Below are positions 1-8,263 of a DNA stretch of 64,000 nt, piece by piece. How positions within the stretch are numbered: the stretch's first letter is position 1; each line of letters begins with the position of its first letter. The translations under genes and the position numbers were made by a program. Below the pieces are notes generated by a model. The model was not told the DNA's origin and searched no databases. It saw only the letters and a program-made list of their open reading frames with translations. The stretch comes from Sandaracinaceae bacterium (GTDB lineage Bacteria > Myxococcota_A > Polyangia > Polyangiales > Houyiibacteriaceae), in contig JACKEI010000002.1 in assembly GCA_020633075.1 (NCBI GenBank), positions 868,001 through 932,000 on the forward strand, read 5' to 3'.

Positions 1-1335
1 GCGTTGCGCGAGCGCGCGCTGGGCGAGCGAGATGATGATGTCGCTGTGGGCGTCACCGTCGCGCTGGAAGAGCACCCAGGCCTTGAGCGCGAGGTAGTCC
101 GCCTCGTCTGGCGCGAGCGCGAGGCTCTTGTCCAACAGCTCGATGGCCTGACTCCACTCCTTGCGCCGCACCAAGACCTCGGCCTTCTCGTAGTCGAGCG
201 CAGCCGTCAGGATCGCGGCGAGCCTGCGGTCCGCAGCGGGGGAGCCCCCGCCGTCCTGCACCGTCTTGAAGTAAGCCTTGCGCTTCTCGCCGTCCAAGAG
301 GGTGTTCTTGGCCTCGGTCAGGTGTCGGAAGATCGTGTCGACGTACGTCCGCAGGGACGCGAGCTCGGCCGGCAGTCGGTCTGGGTGGTAGCGCTTGATG
401 CGGTCCACGTAGGCGTCGCTCACGGCGTCGTTCGTCGCGGTGTTGTCCACGCCCAGCATCTCGAAGTAGTTCTCGGTGTCGATGGCCGCGTAGCGCTCCT
501 GGACGTCTCTCCAGAGCGTCGCGTGCGCGGCCGAGAGATTGCTCGGCGGCTGCGGAGGGCCCGCCGGAGCATCCAGCAAGCTCGCACGCCCCTGGGGTGC
601 GGGCGTGGATGCGGGCGGGGGCACGCTGTCCAACGTGGGGAGGTCCGAGAAGCTGGCCGCCGAGGGCCGCGCCGACATGGGGGGCGGCGCGAAGCTGGGC
701 AGGGGGGGCAGGGAGCTGTGCCCCGAGAGCTCACCCACCGCGCCCTGCTCCTCGACCGGGGCCGGCGCGAGGCAGCGGGTGATCGCCAAGAGGTAGAGGG
801 TGCGGGTCGCGACACGGGCGTCGCCCGACATCTGGATCCACTCGGAGATGGAGCGATGGCTGGCCTGGACGAGCTCGACGACCGCCCGCTCCTTCGGGAT
901 GAACCCGAACGCGCCGATGTCCGCCTTGCGCACGAAGCGGTATGCCGGCTCCTGCAGGCGCCCCAGCACTTGCTCCATGACCTCTCGGCGCGCGCCGCCG
1001 CGTGCGGCGGCAGCCATCAGCGCGAAGACGTGATCTTTGCAGAAGAGCACCCCTTCGGTGCCTGTCACCAAGTCTTGCTCGTAGAACGCAAAGGGAGCGC
1101 TCGTCCGATGGAAGACCGAGAGGACACCGCGCGCGAGATCCGTGGCGGGCTCGATCAGCTTGCCCGCGATGATCTGACCGCGCCGGAAGAGCAGTCGGTC
1201 CTGCCCCGGCTGCGTCATGTCGTCCGGCCAGACGGCCAGCGTACCCGAGAGTTCCTTCTCGTGGATCGAGAGGAGTACGTGCGTCAGCGGCTTCTGCGTC
1301 AGGTCGCCTTGGGCGATGGGGGTGGGTGCAGTCAC
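1..1335 (-). CDS. DUF4388-like / DnaJ (J domain) / TPR protein, 3' end outside window
   Basis: Open from a GTG at 1335 through the left edge (445 codons, no stop), so the C terminus is missing. The first ~165 residues look like the DUF4388-type module of myxobacterial proteins: a short beta-rich region with 'GQIIAGKLIEPATDL', then a helical part. A Pro/Ser/Ala-rich linker follows (~190-265). A J domain at ~285-350 keeps the HPD tripeptide (YHPDRLP) needed to stimulate DnaK-type ATPases. From ~370 a TPR-like segment begins ('AIELLDKSLALAPDEADY'). Such proteins are probably cytosolic adaptors linking Hsp70 to regulatory partners; the client is unknown. The GTG is chosen because TAGACT lies 6 nt before it. 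It sits 4 bases after the hydrolase stop, so it could also be the second gene of an operon. Confidence 0.75.
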   Translation of the reverse strand, partial: MTAPTPIAQGDLTQKPLTHVLLSIHEKELSGTLAVWPDDMTQPGQDRLLFRRGQIIAGKLIEPATDLARGVLSVFHRTSAPFAFYEQDLVTGTEGVLFCKDHVFALMAAAARGGARREVMEQVLGRLQEPAYRFVRKADIGAFGFIPKERAVVELVQASHRSISEWIQMSGDARVATRTLYLLAITRCLAPAPVEEQGAVGELSGHSSLPPLPSFAPPPMSARPSAASFSDLPTLDSVPPPASTPAPQGRASLLDAPAGPPQPPSNLSAAHATLWRDVQERYAAIDTENYFEMLGVDNTATNDAVSDAYVDRIKRYHPDRLPAELASLRTYVDTIFRHLTEAKNTLLDGEKRKAYFKTVQDGGGSPAADRRLAAILTAALDYEKAEVLVRRKEWSQAIELLDKSLALAPDEADYLALKAWVLFQRDGDAHSDIIISLAQRALAQR

Positions 1336-1339
1336 GGGG

Positions 1340-2005
1340 CTAGTCTAGCGTAGGACGACCCAGCTCGAAAAAGCGCTGCGTCTCGGCCGCGACCCGGGCC
1401 TCCTGGTCGCTGAGGGGGTGGTCGGCGTCGAGCTCGAGCAGCTCCACGTTCGGGAGCTCACGGGCGTAGGCGCGCGAGCTCTCCACCGGGATGACGTCAT
1501 CGTTCGTTCCGTGCAAGAGCAGGGTGGGGACGGTGACGCGCGGCCGCTGCGGGAGGGCGCAGGCTTCCTTCAAGAACGCCGAGTGGACGCGCACGGTGTC
1601 CCCGGCCGCGTCGACGAAGGGTGCGTCGCCCTGCTCCAACCAGCGCTCGATGCCCTCCTCGCCCATCCGCTCTTGCCAGCGCTCGCCGAAGTCGAAGGCG
1701 GGCGCGATGAGCACCAGCCGGTCCACCAAGCCCGGATGGCGCTCCGCGAAGAGCGCCGCGAGCCACCCGCCCAGGCTCGACCCGATCAGACGCAGGCGCG
1801 GCCCCGCCAGGTCACGCCCCAGCGCCGCGTCCAGCTCGCTCAAGATGGCGACCGGGCTCAGCCGCGCGAAAGAGGGGCGGTTGAGGTCTGGCAGCAGCAG
1901 CTCGATCCCGAAGCCCGCGAACATGCGCTCGAGGTGCTGACCCTTCTTGCTGTTCGGGCCGGACGCAAAGCCGTGCAGATAGGCGTAGCGGAATTGGTAG
2001 GACAC
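1340..2005 (-). CDS. Alpha/beta hydrolase of the YqiA/UPF0227 esterase type
   Basis: About 221 residues. The N terminus carries YLHGFASGP, the short entry into the fold typical of YqiA-like esterases. The nucleophile elbow is GSSLGG. A late acid segment reads HGTNDDVIP, and the catalytic histidine is probably the one in DADHPLSDQ. The product should be a small cytosolic serine esterase/thioesterase; the substrate is unknown. Upstream in-frame GTG starts exist up to 2038, but the GTG at 2005 puts YLHGF about 9 residues from the start, as in the family. It is divergent from cysS and ends 4 bases before the J-domain gene on the same strand. Confidence 0.8.
   Translation of the reverse strand: MSYQFRYAYLHGFASGPNSKKGQHLERMFAGFGIELLLPDLNRPSFARLSPVAILSELDAALGRDLAGPRLRLIGSSLGGWLAALFAERHPGLVDRLVLIAPAFDFGERWQERMGEEGIERWLEQGDAPFVDAAGDTVRVHSAFLKEACALPQRPRVTVPTLLLHGTNDDVIPVESSRAYARELPNVELLELDADHPLSDQEARVAAETQRFFELGRPTLD
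1342..1347 (-). promoter_or_regulatory. -10 hexamer TAGACT, 6 nt from GTG start (leaderless-type)
   Basis: TAGACT followed by 6 nt and then the GTG at 1335. No Shine-Dalgarno is visible. The hexamer overlaps the stop codon of the upstream hydrolase, so this gene may have its own internal promoter. Confidence 0.45.
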
Positions 2006-2103
2006 GGTGTGGTGGGGGAGGGAGCGAGAGCATGACACGAACCGCGGGCTGTGAACCAGCAGTGGCTCGCTGGCAGGGGATGCGGCAGACTCGCCACCCC
2101 ACC

Positions 2104-3594
2104 ATGTCGCTGCAGCTATACGATACGCTCACGGGCCAGAAGGCGCCGTTCACCCCCGCGGACCCCCAGAACGCTCGCGTCTACGTGTGCGGTCCGACGG
2201 TCTACGACTACGCGCACCTCGGGCACGCCCGCTGCTACATCGTGTACGACGTCCTCACGCGCCACCTGCGCACGTCCGGGATGCGCGTGACCTACGTCCG
2301 CAACGTCACGGACATCGACGACAAGATCATCAACCGCGCGGCGGAGCGCGGCGAGCAGCCCGACCAGCTGGCGGCGCGCTTCACGGAGGCCTTCCGCGAA
2401 GACATGGAGCGCCTCGGGAACGCGGCGCCAGACGTGGAGCCCAAGGTGAGCGAGCACCTGCCGCACATCATCGCGCTGGTGCAGCGCTTGATCGCGTCCG
2501 GCAACGCTTACGAGGCGGACGGAGACGTGTACTTCTCCGTGGAGTCCTTCGAGGGCTACGGGAAGCTCAGCCACCGCAACCTGAGCGAACACGAGACCGG
2601 CGCGAGCGGTCGGACGGACGCCGAGCAGACGGCCCGCAAGCGGCACCCGGCCGACTTTGCGCTGTGGAAGTCCGCCGAGCGCTCCGAGGTCGGCTGGGAG
2701 AGCCCCTTCGGTTGGGGCCGCCCCGGCTGGCACATCGAGTGCTCTGCCATGAGCATGGAGCACCTGGGCGAGACCCTGGACCTGCACGGTGGCGGCCTCG
2801 ACCTGGTGTTCCCGCACCACGAGAACGAGCTGGCGCAGAGCGAAGCCGCGACCTGCAAGCCTTTCTCGCGCTGCTGGATGCACAACGGCTTCGTCGAGGT
2901 GAACAAAGAGAAGATGGGCAAGAGCCTGGGCAACTTCTTCACGGCCCGCGAGCTCTTCCGGCACATCGAGCCCGAGGCTGTGCGCTTCTTCGCGATGACG
3001 GTCCACTACCGCGCTCCGCTCGGCTTCGAGTTCGAGGAAGTGGCGGGGGGGGCGCCCCGCTTTCCCGGGCTCGAAGAGGCCGAGCGACGCCTCGAGTACC
3101 TGTACAAGACGCAGCTGCGCCTGCGCGAGCTGCCTGCCGAGCGCATCGTGCCCGAGGGTTGGGTTCCGGACGCCATCTCCGGCTTCCCGAAGGCGCTGAA
3201 GCGCGCGCTCGACGACGACCTCAACATGCCCATCGGTCTGGCGGCGCTGTCGGACCTGCTCGCGTCCGTGAACGAGCTCTGCGACGCGGCCTTGCGCAAG
3301 AAGGGCACCGCGCAGCAGGCGGCGGTGGACGCGGCCGAGCGTGCCTTCGAAGCGCTGCAGCGGCGTCTCGGCATTGGGTTCCAAGAGCCGCGCGAGGTGC
3401 TGGAGCGCATCCGTGACCGGCGCGCCGAGGCCCGCGGTGTCCGCCGAGAGTGGGTGGAGCAGCGCATCGTCGACCGCGCCGAGGCCCGCAGCAACAAGGA
3501 CTTCGCCGCGGCCGACCGGATCCGCGTGGAGCTCACCGAGGCCGGTGTCGAGCTGCTCGACAGCCCGGCAGGCACCACCTGGCAGATCGCCTGA
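2104..3594 (+). CDS. cysS: Cysteinyl-tRNA synthetase
   Basis: Class I aminoacyl-tRNA synthetase that charges tRNA-Cys, 496 residues, the usual length. The start MSLQLYDTLTG matches the family. Zinc/active-site elements are VCGPTVYDYAHLGH (HIGH variant HLGH), WHIECSAMS and FPHHENE. The KMSKS loop is KMGKS in VNKEKMGKSLGN, and the C terminus is the expected helical DALR-like region. An upstream in-frame ATG at 2032 would add 24 unlikely residues. The next gene starts on the last base of its stop (TGATG), so a small membrane protein is translationally coupled to it. Confidence 0.97.
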   Translation: MSLQLYDTLTGQKAPFTPADPQNARVYVCGPTVYDYAHLGHARCYIVYDVLTRHLRTSGMRVTYVRNVTDIDDKIINRAAERGEQPDQLAARFTEAFREDMERLGNAAPDVEPKVSEHLPHIIALVQRLIASGNAYEADGDVYFSVESFEGYGKLSHRNLSEHETGASGRTDAEQTARKRHPADFALWKSAERSEVGWESPFGWGRPGWHIECSAMSMEHLGETLDLHGGGLDLVFPHHENELAQSEAATCKPFSRCWMHNGFVEVNKEKMGKSLGNFFTARELFRHIEPEAVRFFAMTVHYRAPLGFEFEEVAGGAPRFPGLEEAERRLEYLYKTQLRLRELPAERIVPEGWVPDAISGFPKALKRALDDDLNMPIGLAALSDLLASVNELCDAALRKKGTAQQAAVDAAERAFEALQRRLGIGFQEPREVLERIRDRRAEARGVRREWVEQRIVDRAEARSNKDFAAADRIRVELTEAGVELLDSPAGTTWQIA

Positions 3595-3803
3595 TGCCCG
3601 AGGACGAGGCGCCACATGGATGCCTCGTCGTCGTCGCGACCTTCACCTTCTTCTTCGGCGGGGCCGTCTTCGGGGCGGTCGCCATCCGGCTGCTGGAGCC
3701 CGACGTCTTCGGCGCGGCGTCCTTCTTCTTCATGCCGCTGGTGTTCGTGGGCGGCATCGTGATGGCCACGGTCAACAATCTGGGCCAAGAGCCTCCCATC
3801 TAG
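3594..3803 (+). CDS. Small two-helix membrane protein, unknown function
   Basis: 69 residues, mostly two hydrophobic helices: about 11-32 (VVVATFTFFFGGAVFGAVAI) and about 43-60 (FFFMPLVFVGGIVMATV). The N terminus is short and acidic (MPEDEAPHG). The ATG overlaps the cysS stop codon (TGATG), which supports real translation. I do not recognise the family. The coupling to cysS is probably positional rather than functional. Confidence 0.6.
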   Translation: MPEDEAPHGCLVVVATFTFFFGGAVFGAVAIRLLEPDVFGAASFFFMPLVFVGGIVMATVNNLGQEPPI

Positions 3804-3873
3804 CCGCCCGTCGACTCCAAGAGCTCCGCCTTCGCTCGCGGTGAGCGCGTGGCGCGCCGTCAGCGCGCGTCGC

Positions 3874-4524
3874 TCAGGTGGAGGAAGCTGCCGTGGAGCC
3901 CCGGCCCCCGCGCTGCAGCCCACCCAGCATGACCTCCGTGAGCTGCAGCGTGGCCAGCTTGGCGGCCGTGCGCGCGTCGGCCGTGAGGCCTGCACGGATG
4001 GCGTCGTGGGCGATCCACTGGCTCGCCGCCATGAGCGCCTTCAGGACCAGCCGGGACGGTCTGGCCGCGCCCCGCGCCAGCAACCACGCCTCGAGGACGT
4101 TGGCCGCCTCTTCGTAGGCCGCGTCGACGATGGCGGCGGCCGGGGACGCCGGGTCGCGAGACTCCACGTAGATCAGCTCCGCGAGCCGCGCGCGAGCGAA
4201 GATCGCGTCCAGCACGCGCGAGATCACCTCGCGCGTCCACTCGCGATCGACCACGCGGCCCGGCAGCTCTGCCAGGACGGCACGCACGGGCCCCTGCACG
4301 GCCGACTCGTAGATGGTGTCGATCAGCGCTTCTTTGTTGGCGAAGCAGCGGTAGAAGGTGGGGCGCGACACGCCCGCCCGCTCGCAGATCTGGGAGATGG
4401 AGACCGCTCCAGAGCCGTGGACCACGAAGAGGTCGACCGCCGCCGCGAGGACGTGCTCGCGCTGCACCTCGACGCCCGGGCGCTTCTTGCGCCGGCCGTC
4501 CTCTTCACGCTTCTTGGCCACCAT
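3874..4524 (-). CDS. TetR/AcrR-family transcriptional regulator
   Basis: 216 residues. The N-terminal TetR helix-turn-helix is at ~20-65: HVLAAAVDLFVVHG, ISQICERAGVSRPTFYRCF, then NKEALIDTIY. An all-helical ligand/dimer domain of unrecognised specificity follows. The basic N terminus (KKREEDGRRKKR) is typical. The start at 4524 is preferred because the alternative ATG at 4539 overlaps a TATGTG -10-like element. It is divergent from hisD across 72 bp, so it may control hisD or itself. The 9-bp palindrome CGGTGACCG (4525-4533) abuts its start. Confidence 0.88.
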   Translation of the reverse strand: MVAKKREEDGRRKKRPGVEVQREHVLAAAVDLFVVHGSGAVSISQICERAGVSRPTFYRCFANKEALIDTIYESAVQGPVRAVLAELPGRVVDREWTREVISRVLDAIFARARLAELIYVESRDPASPAAAIVDAAYEEAANVLEAWLLARGAARPSRLVLKALMAASQWIAHDAIRAGLTADARTAAKLATLQLTEVMLGGLQRGGRGSTAASST

Positions 4525-4562
4525 CGGTGACCGACACATAGCACGGGCGGCCGCACGCGGGC

Positions 4563-4590
4563 TTGACGGCCGGGCGCGGCGGACTAAACC
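4563..4590 (+). promoter_or_regulatory. hisD promoter: TTGACG - 16 nt - TAAACC, 6 nt before ATG
   Basis: TTGACG (4563-4568) is a good -35. It is 16 nt from TAAACC (4585-4590), which lies 6 nt before the hisD ATG. The start of transcription would fall on or next to the A of the ATG. Confidence 0.5.
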
Positions 4591-4596
4591 GACCGC

Positions 4597-5868
4597 ATGC
4601 TGCACATCCACGAGCACGGACAGCCCGGCTACGAGGCGACGCTCGCGTCGCTCTCCCGGCGCGGCGACGCGGACCTCGAGCGCGTGGAGCCCGCCGTGCG
4701 CGCCATCCTGAAGCGCGTGGCGACCGAGGGAGACGCGGCCATCCGCGCTCTCACGGAGGAGTTCGAGGGGCGCACGCAGGAGACCATCGTGCTCAGCGAG
4801 GCGGCCTACCGCGAGGGCGCCGCGCAGGCCCCCGAGGGGGTTCGCGCCCTGCTGCGCGAGGCGGCCGACCGCATCCGTCGCTACCACGAGCACCAACGCG
4901 ACCCAGGCTTCTCGTACGAAGAAGACGGCGTGGAGCTCGGCATGCGCGTGCGGCCCGTGCGCTCGGCGGCCGTGTACGCGCCGGGTGGCAAGGCCCGCTA
5001 CCCGTCGACCGTGCTCATGACCGCTGTGCCAGCCGCCGTCGCCGGCGTGGAGCGCATCGTGTTGGTCACCCCTCGGCCCACTCCCGAGATCCTGGCCGCC
5101 GCAGACATTGCCGGCGTCACGGAGGTGGTGGACGCCGGGGGCGCGCAGGGCATCGGTGCGGCCGCCTATGGCACCGAGACCGTCCGGCGCGTCGAGAAGA
5201 TCGTCGGGCCCGGCAACATCTTCGTCGCGTGCGCGAAGCGCCTGGTGTTCGGGCTGGTCGACATCGACAGCATCGCGGGCCCCAGCGAGATCCTGGTGGT
5301 GGCCGACGACGCGGCCGACCCCGAGGTGGTGGCGGCGGACCTGCTCTCACAGGCCGAGCACGACGAGGACGCCTACGCGCTCCTGGTGACCCTGTCGCGG
5401 CAACAGGCCGACGCGGTCTCGGCGGCCGTGGAGCGGCAGCTGGCCCAGCTGCCCCGGCGGGACATCGCCGAGGCCTCGGTGCGTAGGAACGGACACTGCT
5501 TCGTGGTGCCGAGCCTGGCCGAGGCGGTGCGTGTGGCGGACGAGCTCGCGCCTGAGCACTTGAACTTGTCCGTCGCGGACCCGGACGCGGCGCTCGCCGG
5601 GATCTCGGCCGTGGGCGCGGCCTTCCTCGGCTACCACACGCCGGAAGCGGCGGGTGACTACGCCGCCGGCCCCAGTCACGTCCTGCCGACGGGTGGGTCT
5701 GCCCGCTTCGCGAGCCCGCTCGGTGTGTACGACTTCATCGTGCGCACCTCGGTCATCCGCTACAGCGCGGCCGCCATCACGCGACAGGCGCCCCTGCTCG
5801 AGGGGCTGGCGCGCCTCGAGGGGCTCGAGGCCCACGCCCGCGCCGTCTCCATTCGACGCCAGCGCTGA
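4597..5868 (+). CDS. hisD: Histidinol dehydrogenase
   Basis: 423 residues, family length. Zinc enzyme that catalyses the last two NAD-dependent oxidations of L-histidinol to L-histidine. Diagnostic stretches are VYAPGGKARYPST, KIVGPGNIFVACAKR, DSIAGPSEILVVAD, LSQAEHDEDAYALLVT (zinc-binding Gln and His), ELAPEHLNL and GDYAAGPSHVLPTGG. No other his gene is in the window, so the histidine genes are dispersed or this copy is detached from the operon. A TetR regulator is divergent from it. The -10 hexamer is 6 nt before the ATG and no Shine-Dalgarno is seen, suggesting a leaderless mRNA. Confidence 0.97.
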   Translation: MLHIHEHGQPGYEATLASLSRRGDADLERVEPAVRAILKRVATEGDAAIRALTEEFEGRTQETIVLSEAAYREGAAQAPEGVRALLREAADRIRRYHEHQRDPGFSYEEDGVELGMRVRPVRSAAVYAPGGKARYPSTVLMTAVPAAVAGVERIVLVTPRPTPEILAAADIAGVTEVVDAGGAQGIGAAAYGTETVRRVEKIVGPGNIFVACAKRLVFGLVDIDSIAGPSEILVVADDAADPEVVAADLLSQAEHDEDAYALLVTLSRQQADAVSAAVERQLAQLPRRDIAEASVRRNGHCFVVPSLAEAVRVADELAPEHLNLSVADPDAALAGISAVGAAFLGYHTPEAAGDYAAGPSHVLPTGGSARFASPLGVYDFIVRTSVIRYSAAAITRQAPLLEGLARLEGLEAHARAVSIRRQR

Positions 5869-5872
5869 GCCC

Positions 5873-6238
5873 TCAGCCCTCGTCGAACCCGCTGGTCGCG
5901 AGCAGGGCGCGGATGGCGTTGGTGTGTTCCAGGGACAGCGTCCCGAAGCGCACGCCGAAGCCGGCGGGTGTCGCGTCGCCCCGCTCGTCGATGACGGCCG
6001 CCCCCGAGCTCCACTGCACCACACCGCTGACGACGATGGGGTCCCAGGAGGTCGGTGACTCGATACGCAGCGCCACGGCGACGCCCTCGGCGGGCGGCTG
6101 CAGCGTCTCCACGGACGCCCCGCGCACCCCGAGGTCGCGCGTGACACCCACGTGCTCGAGCCCGTCACGGGAACGAAAGCGCACGCGCAGCGCGAGCTCG
6201 GCTCGGGGAACCTCACGGCCATGGGTCTTGAGCGTCAC
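5873..6238 (-). CDS. PilZ-domain protein (cyclic-di-GMP receptor fold)
   Basis: 121 residues, a single PilZ domain. It begins VTLKTHGREVPRAELALRVR; the arginine-containing stretch is followed by a beta strand and then TRDLGVRGASVET, the position of the canonical (D/N)xSxxG motif. Here the serine is glycine (DLGVRG). It ends with the usual VSGVVQWS...GFGVRFGTLS and a C-terminal helix. Binding of c-di-GMP is therefore plausible but not assured. GTG start: TACGCT lies 7 nt upstream and there is no ATG. It is divergent from a Ser/Thr kinase, and the intergenic region of ~100 bp holds both promoters. Confidence 0.8.
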   Translation of the reverse strand: MTLKTHGREVPRAELALRVRFRSRDGLEHVGVTRDLGVRGASVETLQPPAEGVAVALRIESPTSWDPIVVSGVVQWSSGAAVIDERGDATPAGFGVRFGTLSLEHTNAIRALLATSGFDEG

Positions 6239-6245
6239 GAGCCGC

Positions 6246-6251
6246 AGCGTA
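6246..6251 (-). promoter_or_regulatory. -10 hexamer TACGCT, 7 nt from PilZ GTG
   Basis: Reads TACGCT, GCGGCTC, GTG on the minus strand. The spacing matches the leaderless pattern seen elsewhere in the window. Confidence 0.45.
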
Positions 6252-6328
6252 GCCCAAGCGGGCGGCGCAAGCGGAAGGTTGTGGTCGCTCTCACAGATCT
6301 CTTCCCCCAGGCTCCCCGATTTGGCCGA

Positions 6329-6334
6329 TACTTC
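6329..6334 (+). promoter_or_regulatory. -10-like hexamer TACTTC, 6 nt from kinase ATG
   Basis: TACTTC, CCGGCG, ATG. The last base departs from TANNNT but the spacing is the same as at other leaderless-type starts. No Shine-Dalgarno is present. Confidence 0.35.
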
Positions 6335-6340
6335 CCGGCG

Positions 6341-8263
6341 ATGTTGGTGCCGAGACAACCGCCACCCGACCGGAGCGGAGAGCGCATAAGGGGCAAGTAC
6401 AAGCTCGACGCGCGCATCGCCGTGGGCGGCATGGGCGAGGTGTATCGCGCCACCAACACGCTGGTGGGGCGCGAGGTGGCCATCAAGATCCTGCTCCCCA
6501 GTCTGGCGAAGAGCGACAAGGTGCGCGCGCGCTTCCTGCGCGAGGCCCAGCTCGCGCACTTCGTGCGTCACGCCCACGTCGTGGAGATCCTCGACATCGA
6601 CGAAGACGAGCAGGGCTTCCCCTTCATCGTCCAAGAGCTGCTGGAGGGCGAGGATCTCGCGTCCTACATCGACCGCGCCGGCGGGGCGCTCTCGCTCGAG
6701 GTCACGCTGGCCGTGATGGTACCCGTGGCGGAGGCGCTCGGCGCGGCGCACGCGAAGGGGCTGGTGCACCGAGACCTCAAGCCCGAGAACATCTTCCTGT
6801 CGGAGTCCAACGACGTCCTCATCCCGAAGATCCTGGACTTCGGTATCTCCAAGGTGACCAAGTCCGGCGAGACCAGCTCCGACCCCGACGGGCGGCTCAT
6901 CGTCGGCAGCCCGACCTACATGTCCCCGGAGCAGATCCGTGCACCGGCCGAGGTGGACCAACGCACCGACGTCTGGGCGGTGGGCATCATCCTCTACGAG
7001 TGCCTCGCAGGGCGCCGGCCGTTCGACGCCGCCTCCGTCGCGGACCTCTTCGTGCAGATCTGCCGCGACGATCCGCCGCCCATCGACGACTACGTGCTCG
7101 ATCTGCCGCGTGCGCTGCGCGACCTGATCATGGGCTGCCTCAACCGGCGCCCGGAGCGTCGCCCTCAGGACGGCGCAGTGCTGGCGCGCGCCCTCGAGCG
7201 CGTGGCGTCGCGGCTCACCGGGATCTTCAGCGTGCCGGGGCACACGAGCTCGCGGCCCCCGAAGGCCGTCGGTGGCCGCCGCTCGGAGCGGCCCGCACCC
7301 AGCCACGCGATGGACCCCACGGCCCCGGACTTGAGCGAGTACGGCGCGTTCCAGGTACCCGACGAGCTGCGCCTCGACTTCGGCGATCTCGGCACCCACG
7401 ACAGCCCCGAGAGCATCGCGCACGCGGTCGCCACCGTGGCTGCGGAGCGCCACTCGAATCCCGGTCTCGCGTCACCCGCTCCCGCAGCGGCTGGGCCGGA
7501 GCGCGCAGCGCCCGCCCCACGGCGGAGCATGCCGCTCGACATCGACCCTCGGGACATGCCGTCACCTGGCCGGCGCAGCCAACCGGGCGCGAGGCCGGCC
7601 GCGTCGCCTGCGGCTTCGTCGTCCTCACGCAGCTCGTCGGTGTCCATCAAGCGCGAGGCCGTTCGTCCTGGTCGGGCGGGGCGGCTGCCGGAGGTGCCCT
7701 CGGGGGGCTCGCTCGTGGGGGCGTTGCTGTGGCTCGCGCTCGCCGGGGTGGCCGTGGCGTTGCTCGCGGGCGAGACCCTGCCCCTGCAGCTACCCCTGGC
7801 AGGCCCCGCGGTGGGCTTCGGGGTGCTCGCGCTGGTCATCGGCTTCGCGGCCGTGTCCATCGGGGTGCTCGTGCGGGCCGCAGGCAGCCCGGCGTACACA
7901 CTGGGCGTCGTGGGTCTGGGGGGGCTCGCGGTCACCGTCACCACGCTGATGCTCGGGCTGCGCCACACCCTGCCCAACCTGCCCGGCGTCCGCGACAACC
8001 ACGCCCTGTGGGGCGTAGCAGGCGTGGGAGCCGTGGCGCTGCTGGGGGTTGGCCTGGGCCTACGCGGGCTGTTCGCCGGGGCCGACGCCTTCCGTGTGAC
8101 GCCACGGCGGAGCGGCTTCGGCGTGCTGGTCTTGCTCACGTCACTCGCGCTGCTGGGCGGTAGCGGGCTCGCGTTCTACGGTGTTGGAACGGGACGCGTG
8201 AGCGCGCCCGGCTCGTGGGCGTTCAGCTCGGGTGCGGCGGAGAGCCTGCCCGCCAGCGAGTAG
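6341..8263 (+). CDS. Ser/Thr protein kinase (PknB type) with polytopic C-terminal membrane domain
   Basis: 640 residues. The kinase domain at ~18-285 has all catalytic elements: glycine loop GGMGEVYRA, VAIKILL lysine, HRDLKPEN catalytic loop, LDFGIS, and activation-loop end GSPTYMSPEQ. A long low-complexity linker (~285-450, rich in Pro/Ser/Arg) leads to a C-terminal part with about five hydrophobic helices (~455-630), e.g. LVGALLWLALAGVAVALL and GFGVLALVIGFAAVSIGVLV. Most bacterial kinases of this class have one transmembrane helix and an extracellular sensor; here the membrane part is polytopic with short loops, so the signal may be sensed in the membrane. The 3' end overlaps the convergent CoA-transferase by 88 bp. 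Confidence 0.92.
   Translation: MLVPRQPPPDRSGERIRGKYKLDARIAVGGMGEVYRATNTLVGREVAIKILLPSLAKSDKVRARFLREAQLAHFVRHAHVVEILDIDEDEQGFPFIVQELLEGEDLASYIDRAGGALSLEVTLAVMVPVAEALGAAHAKGLVHRDLKPENIFLSESNDVLIPKILDFGISKVTKSGETSSDPDGRLIVGSPTYMSPEQIRAPAEVDQRTDVWAVGIILYECLAGRRPFDAASVADLFVQICRDDPPPIDDYVLDLPRALRDLIMGCLNRRPERRPQDGAVLARALERVASRLTGIFSVPGHTSSRPPKAVGGRRSERPAPSHAMDPTAPDLSEYGAFQVPDELRLDFGDLGTHDSPESIAHAVATVAAERHSNPGLASPAPAAAGPERAAPAPRRSMPLDIDPRDMPSPGRRSQPGARPAASPAASSSSRSSSVSIKREAVRPGRAGRLPEVPSGGSLVGALLWLALAGVAVALLAGETLPLQLPLAGPAVGFGVLALVIGFAAVSIGVLVRAAGSPAYTLGVVGLGGLAVTVTTLMLGLRHTLPNLPGVRDNHALWGVAGVGAVALLGVGLGLRGLFAGADAFRVTPRRSGFGVLVLLTSLALLGGSGLAFYGVGTGRVSAPGSWAFSSGAAESLPASE

Noticed and set aside
4..1353. 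Long open frame on the plus strand opposite the J-domain gene
   Set aside because: Its translation is low-complexity Arg/Gly/Val-rich with no motif, while the minus-strand frame shows a clear J domain. It is a G+C-driven shadow.
2116..3615. 499-codon open frame antisense to cysS
   Set aside because: No recognisable fold, biased composition; cysS has all its motifs on the other strand.
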